Shown in pieces: positions 18,619-29,830 of a stretch of DNA of 64,000 bases. Numbering within the stretch: position 1 is the stretch's first letter; each line of letters starts with the position of its first letter. The stretch is from the NCBI RefSeq assembly GCF_003369915.1, contig NW_022881603.1, positions 1,922,001-1,986,000 of the forward strand, written 5' to 3'. The stretch comes from Drosophila miranda. Taxonomy: Eukaryota > Arthropoda > Insecta > Diptera > Drosophilidae. A program made the position numbers and the translations under genes. Below the pieces are notes generated by a model. It did no database searches. It saw nothing but the letters and a program-made list of their open reading frames with translations, and was not told the DNA's origin.

Positions 18619-21600
18619 CTTAATCATGTTGTAGCTCCGGATTCCCAGTACTCTCTTCGGGTACTATGCAATTATCGTATTTACTTTTATTAGATTTTTT
18701 CTTTCTTTTGAATTTCGTTTTATAGTGGGTGATTTTCCTCCCTCTATTTGTCTCTTCAAAGTGCTTTTCGTCTACCTGCCTAATTTCCCGTTCTTTTGAA
18801 CGGGTTGGTTGTTTTTGTTTTAACTAGGGGTGCATTCTTGTAGCGTGTGTCTACTTCAAAGTCGATTCTATCGTTATTCAAATGATTGATCTTCCTAACT
18901 TTATTCTGTTGAGTGTTATAATCTGGTAGTCCAGCGTACAGGAAGATATCAGCTGGGGATCTTTTTGTAGTATTATGAACCGTTTTATGGTTATAAGTGT
19001 ATAGAATTAACTCGAATTTTGTGAGCTTTTTTTCTATGTTATCCTCACTTGAAATGATTCTTAATTTTTCATTGATCGTTTTATGTAGTCATTCTACATC
19101 AGAAACTCCGTTTTTACTGGTGGTGATTTCGATTTTCACATTTTCCGCATTCAACCATGCTTGCAATGCTGCGCACATAAAGGCTGAATCTTTGTCGGCT
19201 TTAATTCCCTGTGGCTTGCCCATTTCGTTAAAGACTTTTATGATGGCTCTCTTGGTTTATAACCAGTCACGACTCTTAACTTCTCCAAGGGTAGCGAATT
19301 TAGAATATACATCAATGCATGATAGGAATTGTTGATTGCCTACCAAATAGAAATCCATGACATACTTTTCTCTGATATTTTGTATTTCAGGGGTGATTTC
19401 GAAGGTTAGATTGGTGTTACGATGCTCAGTTTTAGCAACGTTGCACGTAGGACACTCATTGATAATATTTTGGATTAACTTTTGATAATCGGGGTAGTAG
19501 AATTTTCCTTTAAACCAATTAGTGGTCTTTTCGATACCTGGGTGAAGTAGCTCTTTATGATTCTTCAATATTTGTTCTTTGAATTCGGAGTAGTTGGGAA
19601 TATTTATGAGTTTGGTACTGGATTTAATCAGTTTAGTGAAGTGATTTGGACTGATTATCTCCAGGAATGCCCTTTGGAACAGTGGGAAGTCTACTTCGTT
19701 ATGGAAATATAGTGCACTCTTTTTGGTACACACATATTCCTTTATTATATCTTTTGCTAATGATTCTGTCATTTCGGTATATGTGATTTTTATCAGTATC
19801 TTGTGGAAATAGTGGGATGTTTCTACCTTATCCTCATTACCTTTAATCAGTTCTATTTGCCTATTATAGTAATTGATTGGTCTCTCTGTAAGTGGAATAT
19901 AATTTGTATTATCTTCTTGCGCGCTATGGACCGTTGCACAATCACTATTAATGGTTTCCCCGAGTAGGTTTTCGTTAATCTTTACTCTTGATAGCGCATC
20001 GGCTACATGGTTCTCCTTTCCGGGTAAATATTTTATTTTGAAGTCAAATTCATTTAATTTGATCTTCCATCGTTGTAGCTTCATATTTGGTTCCTTGAGG
20101 TTATTCAACCAAATCAAGGGTTTGTGATCACTTAATATCTCAAACGTTCTACCAAACAGGTATGATCTGAAATACTTAGTTGCCCAAACTATAGCTAGTA
20201 AATCCTTTTCTATTGCTGAATAATTGATTTCATGTTCGTTTAAGGTTCTACTTGCATAGCAGATTGGTTTGTGGTCTTGCGACAACACTGCTCCTAATGC
20301 AATGTTACTTGCATCGGTTGTTACCGTGAACATTCTGTTGAAATCTGGGAATGCGAGGATGGGGTCTGAGGTGATAAGTACTTTCAATTTTTTGAAGGCC
20401 TCGACGTATTTTTCGTTTGTTGGGTCTATGACTGCTCGTTTCTTTAATTCGAGTGTCATAGGTTTTGCTATATTAGCGAAGTTGGGAATGAATTTCCTAT
20501 AGAATCCACATAAACCTATGAATGATTTTATTTTTGTGGTTGTATTGGGTATTGGGAAGTTTATTATGGCAGATATTTTCTTTGGATTAGGAACAATGCC
20601 GTTAGTTGTTACTACATGGCCTAGGAATTCCGTTTCTTTCTTCAGGAATTCACACTTATCCATTTGTAGCTTTAAGTTGGCGTCTCTCAACTTTCCAAAT
20701 ACTCTCCTTAGTGACAACAGGTGTTCTTTCAATGAAGTGGAAAATATAATGATGTCGTCTAAGTATACGAGGCAATCTTTGAAGATTGTTCATACATCTT
20801 TGGAAGGTAGCGGGGGCAGTGGTTAGCCCAAAGGGCATACGAGTGAACTCGTAATGACCATGCTTCGTGGAGAAAGCTGTTTTTGGGATTGAGCTAGGTT
20901 CCATAGGAATTTGATGGAATCCCTTAGCTAAATCGATTGTTGTGAAATATTGGCACCTACCTAGTTTATCTAGTATTTCGTCCATTCTGGGTGTAGGAAA
21001 TTTATCCTTGATTGTCACCTCGTTTAGACTTCTATAATCTACTACCATACGATATTTCTGCTTTCCTGAAGCATCTATTTTCTTTGGTATCATAGCGATG
21101 GGTGCACAATAGGGAGAATTCGACTTACGAATGATTCCCTGTCTAATCATATCTTTGATTTGTTGAGTCACTTCTTGATCGTGTATTTGAGCATATTTAT
21201 ATGGTCGACGATATACAGGATCTTTGTGATGGGTTTTAATTTCGTGCTTTATAGTACTAGTGAAGGTCAAAATGTCACCTTCTTTATACTGCACGTCCTT
21301 AAATTCATAGAGAACTTTCTTTAGTTTCTCCTTTTCTTCGTCATTTAAATGTTCCAACCTTAGCTGGTTGCATTCCCTTAATTCATTCTCTAATGCGGAA
21401 GCGAAGTATTGCTCTCCTTCAGGAGATGGGTCAAGGCACTTAGGTGCCGACGGCAATTGCTTCTCTACTTTGGATGATTGGGTATGACCTTTCTCCTAAC
21501 GTTACCGTTTCATTTCGGTAATCGACGACGGCTTTGCTGGCCATCAAATATTCTCTGCCTAATAGTATGTCATAATTTTCAGAAAAATTATGAATATAAA

Positions 21601-21810
21601 ATTTTTGTTTTGTCGGACAGTTTTTGGTTGCATTACGTGTAATGCTCTGAGTCAGACGGACGGGTCCATTGATGGTATGGACGGTGAGGTTGTCGCTATC
21701 GACTTTGGAATCTGTATAGTTTTCTTTTATTATATTTATTGACGATCCCGAGTCCGCGATACCTCTTATTTTTTTATTATTTACGATTATTTCTATATAT
21801 GGTCTTCCTC
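18619..21810 (-). pseudogene. Errantivirus pol of copy A, several breaks
   Basis: Segments in order (minus strand): protease with the DSG active-site region near 21735-21755; reverse transcriptase (20790-21456, [12 protein letters not shown]); then, after a frame change near 20785-20795, the YLDD region, RNase H and the integrase zinc region (to 19257). A stop at about 19257-19262 interrupts the integrase, a second stop lies near 19088, and the C-terminal part runs to about 18619, overlapping env. A private two-base loss near 18808 breaks the C-terminus. The frame change next to YLDD and both integrase stops recur at the same places in copy B. Confidence 0.85.
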
Positions 21811-22727
21811 GATTTCTTCCGAGGCACTCTGCTGAAAATTTACATCCATTTTCATTTGTCCGCTTTGGCTTTCCCTAGATCGTTTGACTGGCTGATTTGG
21901 TGCACTGCTAACTGCCTGTGTCTGATTGATTTGATAGTTTGTGGGATTCTGTACTCTGCCCTGGTTTAAGGAATTTCTAAATTCGTTAAATAATCCTTTA
22001 TTATTTACGGCATTATTTCCTGAATAATTTCGATTCGATCCATGATTATTTTTGGAAGAACTTGGGTTTTGATTGTTATAATCGTTACTACTATAGCGAG
22101 GGTAATAAGTTCCAACATTCCTACGATTGTTATTTCCGTTTCTTGAATGTACGTGATTCTTGTTATCAGTTACGAAATTTTCGTAGATTCCTAACTCTTG
22201 AGCTGATTTTTCTAGATTAGCCATAGTAGAAATGTCTTTCTTTGCTAAAATGATGAACAGTTTATTGGGTAGAGCATCTTCTATGGTATGTCTGGTGGCA
22301 TTTGCCAGAGCGTTTTTTTATTTTCTGGGCTAGTCTCCAGATTTAGTTTACTTACTATAACATTTGACTTAATTTCTAGTTCCTCTACGAACTTACGAAT
22401 ATTCCCATTGAATTTGGTGTCGTGTAATTGTTGTAGCAGCGTTTCGTATGGAGTGTGGTTGTTGAATTTGCTGATTAGGGCTGCTTTTAGATCGGTCCAG
22501 GTGTTGGGTTGAAGGCTTTGTGATAAAAGTTGTGCTCGTCCGCACAGTTGACCCTCAGTGGCTCCGTACATGATGCTTTGTTGCCTGATGTCTTCTGTTG
22601 AGTACAATTCGGAGATGTACTCGATCCTACTTATGAACGAGCTTAGGCGTTCTTGGCATCCGTCGTATGGTGGAATTTGCCTGATTGACTTCAAGGCTTG
22701 GTTCAGGTGTATTTCTGTTAGCGGCAT
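21793..22727 (-). pseudogene. Errantivirus gag of copy A with a frame change in an A-run
   Basis: The ATG at 22727 starts a Gag (MPLTEIHLNQALKSIRQ) open to 22281, where the zero frame ends. Gag-like sequence continues in the -1 frame across A-AAA-AAA-C (about 22307-22315) through a conserved ANLEKSAQELGIYENFV segment and an Asn/Arg-rich tail to 21793. No CCHC knuckle is present, as usual for errantivirus Gag. The same A-run and frame relation are found in copies 0 and B. It could be an old single-base indel or, less likely, a slippage site. Confidence 0.8.
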
Positions 22728-22914
22728 GTTGATTTCTTTTTTATTTATTTATTTTTTTCTAATATTAATTGAGTTTCAATCGTGTGTAGATTCTTTGGCG
22801 GATCTCTTTAGTATTAGCGATACTTTTTCTCTGATCACTGTAGGTTATTACGCACTGTAACTGTCACTACGCCAATTGATCGTCTCAAAAAAAAGGGATT
22901 CACTTTTAACTGAG

Positions 22915-22932
22915 ATCCTACCGGCTGCGCCA
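22915..22932 (-). promoter_or_regulatory. Primer-binding site of copy A (tRNA-Ser type)
   Basis: The minus strand reads TGGCGCAGCCGGTAGGAT, overlapping the last base of LTR-B by one. 17.6 and 297 use a near-identical tRNA-Ser site. The same motif occurs at 11951-11968 and 29298-29315. Confidence 0.75.
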
Positions 22933-23642
22933 ATTAAATATGCGACACTTCAGTTTACGATTTAAAAAAGGTTTTATTCTTCACTTAAACTTTAGCGTAC
23001 ATTGATTAGTTATTTCCCCGACGATGACTGAGGTCTGAAGTCTTGAACGGAATTAACTTTGGTTGAATTCTCCGAAGGTATCGCGATTGACGTTTGTCTT
23101 GAACAGAACTGAGTTGGCTTCTTAGATGCAGACTATTTATATTATGATGCTCGGCTTGGGATTCGGATTTGGATTCGGAGGCGTTGGCTTCGACTTCGGC
23201 TTCGGAGATGGAGTACGTGACTCGATCGATATGTGGGAAAGGCGGCTTTTAATGAAAGGCTTCCGCTGCGTATGATCGGTGTTGCATTACTTGGGGTGGC
23301 TGAGAATAGGGCCTCTGATTGGTCAGCTAGGATGGTGTGATTCTTGAGAATCGATTCGTAATTGATCTCTGAAGAGTGGCGTGATTCTGGTGCGGCTGGA
23401 TTCTAGTGCGGCTGGATTCTAGTGCGGCTGGATTCTAGGGCGGCATCTATTGTTTTATGTTCAACTTCCAGTTTAGGGTGTTTGTTTACATTGCCTGCAA
23501 TCGGCTGCGCGTGGTCCATTTCGAGCGTGAGATTGTTTATGAGGGTTCGAAGCTGAGGGTGTTGTATTGTTTATAGTATTGTGGGTGCAGGGTAATAGAC
23601 ATAGACAAGGGTATGCGGAGCATGGACTATAGATATGTCACT
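22932..23642 (-). repeat. Errantivirus LTR-B (711 bp), shared by copies A and B
   Basis: It acts as the 5' LTR of copy A (left neighbour, primer-binding site at 22915-22932) and as the 3' LTR of copy B (right neighbour, purine tract and env end). A single LTR between two internal regions is the hallmark of a tandem element array. It differs from LTR-A by a few bases. Confidence 0.95.
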
Positions 23643-23669
23643 CCCCCATTGTTAGATTTAAGCCTGTCC

Positions 23670-25061
23670 TCAGGCGATTATCCTTGGATATAGTTTGGGT
23701 GCTTCTAAAACTGTGCCTGCTGGGGATTCCTCGTCTTCGTCTGAAGGTGTTTCTATGTGCGGGTCGGTTTTAGGCTTATTGCTTTTACTTAGATTAAACA
23801 ATTTGTAGCTTAATCCTATTATGATTATGACAAATAGTAGTATTAAGCTTACATGTAATACATTATTTAATCGCGTATTTTCTATTACGATTTCTTTGGT
23901 TTGCAAATAAGACAATGGTTTAATTTTTGTTACGTTATTGTTGATGTAGATGCTTTGTGCAAATTCTGGTATGGAGTTGGATATTAAGAATTCGTTTAAC
24001 TGTACACTGCAATTATGTATTTTTATTAATGCGTTACCTTCTACTTTTATTTCTTGGTTTAGGCAATCTTGGTTTAATATGGTTTTTGGTAATTTCCAAG
24101 TTAACAATATGTTGGGTTCTATGAAACTTATTTGGAAGTTTTGGTGTGCTTTGGTGTATGGACATTTTGTTTCTACTTGTTTGACTATTCCTGAAATACA
24201 TTCGTCATTTATTTTTCGTTTTGATTCTTTTTCATATACCTCGTTTTCTAGAACGTAATAATTGTTTTGCGTTAGGTCAGTGAGGATGTTATTATCTTCA
24301 TCTGGATATGGGACAATTTTAAGTATAGGAATATTTCTGATCTCTCGTGGGATGTTGGAAATTATTAGTATTTCGTTAGCGTCTGTTTTCAACCAGGTAG
24401 ATGTTTTGATATTTAATAATTTCTCTGAATCGATGTGTTTCAGGTAATCCTGCCTCAATAATTTTGGATTAAAGATCCCTAATCTTGTTAGCTGCATGCC
24501 TAATTCAATATCCTCTATGTACTCTGTAAAATGTTGGAGGTTAAATATTAATATCTCTAGTTGCTTATTTCTATCATTATCCTTGTTTAATTTATTGACA
24601 ACTTCTATGCCAGAATTTACTGCTTGAATTACTAAGTTTAATTCGTTAGCTTGAACACTGTGGCTAGCCAGATTGTTTATTTTTCCTTCTAATTCGACTT
24701 TATCATCTTGATCTAATGTTCCAAATAGATATTTATATACTGTGCCTACTGCATTTATAAGGCCTCTTTTGTTTCTTTTGGCTATTTTGATGCCGTTGAA
24801 TTCACGTTGCAATTTCTCGACTAAATATTGAACTTGGATTTCGTTATTAAATTGGGTTGCCTGTTCTAGTAAACTCTGATATGTTTCATCTGTTCTTGTT
24901 ATATTAATTGTTAGATAATGGTATTCATAATTAATGGGTATGTTAATGGTATTTGTTTTGAATATGAGATATCCATTCCTTGAGTTGATGTGATCTATCT
25001 CTATATTCTGTCCGGAAGACTGTAGGACGGTGAACATTAGTAAGATTATAATCTTAATCAT
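23670..25061 (-). CDS. Errantivirus envelope-type protein (463 aa), open in copy B
   Basis: The frame is open from 25193, but the ATG at 25061 directly precedes the signal peptide and is preferred; the upstream 44 codons overlap the end of pol. Features: signal peptide at residues 1-17; several N-x-T/S sites; basic cleavage-like site RNKRG near 98 followed by a glycine-containing hydrophobic segment; coiled-coil-like region 130-190; a membrane span of about 20 residues near 415-435; short cytoplasmic tail. This is the baculovirus-F-like class used by gypsy-type errantiviruses, normally made from a spliced RNA. The open frame contrasts with the broken gag and pol of the same copy. Confidence 0.85.
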   Translation of the reverse strand: MIKIIILLMFTVLQSSGQNIEIDHINSRNGYLIFKTNTINIPINYEYHYLTINITRTDETYQSLLEQATQFNNEIQVQYLVEKLQREFNGIKIAKRNKRGLINAVGTVYKYLFGTLDQDDKVELEGKINNLASHSVQANELNLVIQAVNSGIEVVNKLNKDNDRNKQLEILIFNLQHFTEYIEDIELGMQLTRLGIFNPKLLRQDYLKHIDSEKLLNIKTSTWLKTDANEILIISNIPREIRNIPILKIVPYPDEDNNILTDLTQNNYYVLENEVYEKESKRKINDECISGIVKQVETKCPYTKAHQNFQISFIEPNILLTWKLPKTILNQDCLNQEIKVEGNALIKIHNCSVQLNEFLISNSIPEFAQSIYINNNVTKIKPLSYLQTKEIVIENTRLNNVLHVSLILLFVIIIIGLSYKLFNLSKSNKPKTDPHIETPSDEDEESPAGTVLEAPKLYPRIIA

Positions 25062-28000
25062 GTTGTAGCTCCGGATTCCCAGTACTCTCTTCGGGTACTC
25101 TGCAATTATCGTATTTACTTTTATTAGATTTTTTCTTTCTTTTGAATTTCGTTTTATAGTGGGTGATTTTCCTCCCTCTATTTGTCTCTTCAAAGTGCTT
25201 TTCGTCTACCTGCCTAATTTCCCCTGTTCTTTTGAACGGGTTGGTTGTTTTTGTTTTAACTAGGGGTGCATTCTTGTAGCGTGTGTCTACTTCAAAGTCG
25301 ATTCTATCGTTATTCAAATGATTGATCTTCCTAACTTTATTCAGTTGAGTGTTATAATCTGGTAGTCCAGCGTACAGGAAGATATCAGCTGGGGATCTTT
25401 TTGTAGTATTATGAACCGTTTTATGGTTATAAGTGTATAGAATTAACTCGAATTTTGTGAGCTTTTTTTCTATGTTATCCTTAATTTTCTGATTCTTAAT
25501 TTTTCATTGATCGTTTTATGTAGTCATTCTACATCAGAAACTCCGTTTTTACTGGTGGGGATTTCGATTTTCACATTTTCCGCATTCAACCATGCTTGCA
25601 ATGCTGCGCACATAAAGGCTGAATCTTTGTCGGCTTTAATTCCCTGTGGCTTGCCCATTTCGTTAAAGACTTTTATGATGGCTCTCTTGGTTTATAACCA
25701 GTCACGACTCTTAACTTCTACAAAGGTAGCGAATTTAGAATATACATCAATGCATGATAGGAATTGTTGATTGCCTACCAAATAGAAATCCATGACATAC
25801 TTTTCTCTGATATTTTGTATTTCAGGGGTGATTTCGAAGGTTAGATTGGTGTTACGATGCTCAGTTTTAGCAACGTTGCACGTAGGACACTCATTGATAA
25901 TATTTTGGATTAACTTTTGATAATCGGGGTAGTAGAATTTTCCTTTAAACCAATTAGTAGTCTTTTCGATACCTGGGTGAAGAAGCTCTTTATGATTCTT
26001 CAATATTTGTTCTTTGAATTCGGAGTAGTTGGGAATATTTATGAGTTTGGTACTGGATTTAATCAGTTTAGTGAAGTGATTTGGACTGATTATCTCCAGG
26101 AATGCCCTTTGGAACAGTGGGAAGTCTACTTCGTTATGGAAATATAGTGCACTCTTTTTGGTACACACATATTCCTTTATTATATCTTTTGCTAATGATT
26201 CTGTTATTTCGGTATATGTGATTTTTATCAGTATCTTGTGGAAATAGTGGGATGTTTCTACCTTATCCTCATTACCTTTAATCAGTTCTATTTGCCTATT
26301 ATAGTAATTGATTGGTCTCTCTGTAAGTGGAATATAATTTGTATTATCTTCTTGCGCGCTATGGACCGTTGCACAATCACTATTAATGGTTTCCCCGAGT
26401 AGGTTTTCGTTAATCTTTACTCTTGATAGCGCATCGGCTACATGGTTCTCCTTTCCGGGTAAATATTTTATTTTGAAGTCAAATTCATTTAATTTGATCT
26501 TCCATCGTTGTAGCTTCATATTTGGTTCCTTGAGGTTATTCAACCAAATCAAGGGTTTGTGATCACTTAATATCTCAAACGTTCTACCAAACAGGTATGA
26601 TCTGAAATACTTAGTTGCCCAAACGGTAGCTAGTAATTCCTTTTCTATTGCTGAATAATTGATTTCATGTTCGTTTAAGGTTCTACTTGCATAGCAGATT
26701 GGTTTGTGGTCTTGCGACAACACTGCTCCTAATGCAATGTTACTTGCATCGGTTGTTACCGTGAACATTCTGTTGAAATCTGGGAATGCGAGGATGGGGT
26801 CTGAGGTGATAAGTACTTTCAATTTTTTGAAGGCCTCGACGTATTTTTCCTTTGTTGGGTCTATGACTGCTCGTTTCTTTAATTCGAGTGTCATAGGTTT
26901 TGCTATATTAGCGAAGTTGGGAATGAATTTCCTATAGAATCCACATAAACCTATGAATGATTTTATTTTTGTGGTTGTATTGGGTATTGGGAAGTTTATT
27001 ATGGCAGATATTTTCTTTGGATTAGGAACAATGCCGTTAGTTGTTACTACATGGCCTAGGAATTCCGTTTCTTTCTTCAGGAATTCACACTTATCCATTT
27101 GTAGCTTTAAGTTGGCGTCTCTCAACTTTCCAAATACTCTCCTTAGTGACAACAGGTGTTCTTCCAATGAAGTGGAAAATATAATGATGTCGTCTAAGTA
27201 TACGAGGCAATCTTTGAAGATTGTTCATACATCTTTGGAAGGTAGCGGGGGCAGTGGTTAGCCCAAAGGGCATACGAGTGAACTCGTAATGACCATGCTT
27301 CGTGGAGAAAGCTGTTTTTGGGATTGAGCTAGGTTCCATAGGAATTTGATGGAATCCCTTAGCTAAATCGATTGTTGTGAAATATTGGCACCTACCTAGT
27401 TTATCTAGTATTTCGTCCATTCTGGGTGTAGGAAATTTATCCTTGATTGTCACCTCGTTTAGACTTCTATAATCTACTACCATACGATATTTCTGCTTTC
27501 CTGAAGCATCTATTTTCTTTGGTATCATAGCGATGGGTGCACAATAGGGAGAATTCGACTTACGAATGATTCCCTGTCTAATCATATCTTTGATTTGTTG
27601 AGTCACTTCTTGATCGTGTATTTGAGCATATTTATATGGTCGACGATATACAGGATCTTCGTGATGGGTTTTAATTTCGTGCTTTATAGTACTAGTGAAG
27701 GTCAAAATGTCACCTTCTTTATACTGCACGTCCTTAAATTCATAGAGAACTTTCTTTAGTTTCTCCTTTTCTTCGTCATTTAAATGTTCCAACCTTAGCT
27801 GGTTGCATTCCCTTAATTCATTCTCTAATGCGGAAGCGAAGTATTGCTCTCCTTCAGGAGATGGGTCAAGGCACTTAGGTGCCGACGGCAATTGCTTCTC
27901 TACTTTGGATGATTGGGTATGACCTTTCTCCTAACGTTACCGTTTCATTTCGGTAATCGATGACGGCTTTGCTGGCCATCAAATATTCTCTGCCTAATAG

Positions 28001-28190
28001 TATGTCATAATTTTCAGAAAAATTATGAATATAAAATTTTTGTTTTGTCGGACAGTTTTTGGTTGCATTACGTGTAATGCTCTGAGTCAGACGGACGGGT
28101 CCATTGATGGTATGGACGGTGAGGTTGTCGCTATCGACTTTGGAATCTGTATAGTTTTCTTTTATTATATTTATTTCTATATATGGTCTT
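25054..28190 (-). pseudogene. Errantivirus pol of copy B, several breaks
   Basis: Same layout as copy A: reverse transcriptase 27091-27891, frame change beside the YLDD region near 27225, RNase H and integrase to 25692, stops near 25692-25697 and 25522, and a C-terminal part (25054-25317) overlapping env. In addition a 51-bp in-frame deletion near 28172 removes the DSG protease motif present in copy A. The C-terminal part is intact here but broken in copy A. Confidence 0.85.
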
Positions 28191-29111
28191 CCTCGATTTC
28201 TTCCGAGGCACTCTGCTGAAAATTTACATCCATTTTCATTTGTCCGCTTTGGCTTTCCCTAGATCGTTTGACTGGCTGATTTGGTGCACTGCTACCTGCC
28301 TGTGTCTGATTGATTTGATAGTTTGTGGGATTCTGTACTCTGCCCTGGTTTAAGGAATTTCAAAATTCGTTAAATAATCCTTTATTATTTACGGCATTAT
28401 TTCCTGAATAATTTCGATTCGATCAATGATTATTTTTGGAAGAACTTGGGTTTTGATTGTTATAATCGTTACTACTATAGCGAGGGTAATAAGTTCCAAC
28501 ATTCCTACGATTGTTATTTCCGTTTCTTGAATTTTCGTGATTCTTGTTATCAGTTACGAAATTTTCGTAGATTCCTAACTCTTGAGCTGATTTTTCTAGA
28601 TTAGCCATAGTAGAAATGTCTTTCTTTGCTAAAATGATGAACAGTTTATTGGGTAGAGCATCTTCTATGGTATGTCTGGTGGCATTTGCCAGAGCGTTTT
28701 TTTATTTTCTGGGCTAGTCTCCAGATTTAGTTTACTTACTATAACATTTGACTTAATTTCTAGTTCCTCTACGAACTTACGAATATTCCCATTGAATTTG
28801 GTGTCGTGTAATTGTTGTAGCAGCGTTTCGTATGGAGTGTGGTTGTTGAATTTGCTGATTAGGGCTGATTTTAGATCGGTCCAGGTGTTGGGTTGAAGGC
28901 TTTGTGATAAAAGTTGTGCTCGTCCGCACAGTTGACCCTCAGTGGCTCCGTACATGATGCTTTGTTGCCGGATGTCTTCTGTTGAGTACAATTCGGAGAT
29001 GTACTCGATCCTACTTATGAACGAGCTTAGGCGTTCTTGGCATCCGTCGTATGGTGGAATTTGCCTGATTGACTTCAAGGCTTGGTTCAGGTGTATTTCT
29101 GTTAGCGGCAT
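28180..29111 (-). pseudogene. Errantivirus gag of copy B
   Basis: Starts at 29111 and ends in the zero frame at 28665, with the same A-run frame relation as copy A. The downstream segment (28423-28608) stops early at 28423-28425 through a nonsense change not seen in copy A. Confidence 0.8.
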
Positions 29112-29830
29112 GTTGATTTCTTTTTTATTTATTTATTTTTTTCTAATATTAATTGAGTTTCAATCGTGTGTAGATTCTTTGGCGGATCTCTTTAGTATTA
29201 GCGTTACTTTTTCTCTGATCACTGTAGGTTATTACGCACTGTAACTGTCACTACCCCAATTGATCGTCTCAAAAAAAGGGATTCACTTTTAACTGAGATC
29301 CTACCGGCTGCGCCAATTAAATATGCGACACTTCAGTTTACGATTTAAAAAAGGTTTTATTCTTCACTTAAACTTTAGCGTACATTGATTAGTTATTTCC
29401 CCGACGATGACTGAGGTCTGAAGTCTTGAACGGAATTAACTTTGGTTGAATTCTCCGAAGGTATCGCGATTGACGTTTGTCTTGAACAGAACTGAGTTGG
29501 CTTCTTAGATGCAGACTATTTATATTATGATAGTGTGGACGTTGACATGCAATGACTGCATCTTTCAAGACACATGGCGATGCAGTTACTGCACCGTCAA
29601 GTGGCCCGTGTGACACCAGCAGAAGGCTGTTACGCGCGGATCCCAGGCAAAACGCAGCCCTCCTCCCGCCCAACCGACCGAGGGGCGCTGCCGCATGACG
29701 CGCGGTGCGTAGCCGAACCAAACGCGAACATGCAAGAAAGATAGCTATTAGACTAACATTCGAGGAAAATTATTACTAAACTTACTAAGAAACTAAGCAT
29801 GCAATCAAAGTACAAATACCACTACAGTTA

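Larger units (their letters stand above)
12715..18627 (-). pseudogene. Errantivirus env of copy A, split by a nested retrotransposon
   Basis: The ATG at 18627 opens an envelope-type protein with a hydrophobic signal peptide (residues 1-17), a basic cleavage-like site RNKRG near residue 98 and a following LINAVGTVYKYLFGTLD segment, as in baculovirus-F-like envelope proteins of errantiviruses. At 17550 the frame is interrupted by a 4534-bp element with TTAAG target duplication. The C-terminal part, with the membrane span VSLILLFVIIIIGLSYKLF, resumes at 13015 and ends near 12715. Relative to copy B the last codons are altered by a small deletion. As it stands it cannot make a full envelope. Confidence 0.85.
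12680..22931 (-). mobile_element. Errantivirus-like element copy A (internal region, 17.6/297/Tom type)
   Basis: Between LTR-A and LTR-B lie, in minus-strand order, a primer-binding site, gag, pol and env, the organisation of insect errantiviruses (env-bearing Ty3/gypsy elements). The env is split by a younger Ty3/gypsy element at 13016-17549. Without that insertion the internal region is about 5.7 kb. All three genes carry lesions or interruptions, most of them shared with copy B. Confidence 0.9.
23643..29314 (-). mobile_element. Errantivirus-like element copy B (internal region)
   Basis: Collinear with copy A and nearly identical outside the nested insertion. It has its own lesions: a nonsense change in the gag tail near 28425 and a 51-bp deletion near 28172 that removes the protease active site. 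Env is open. Confidence 0.9.
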
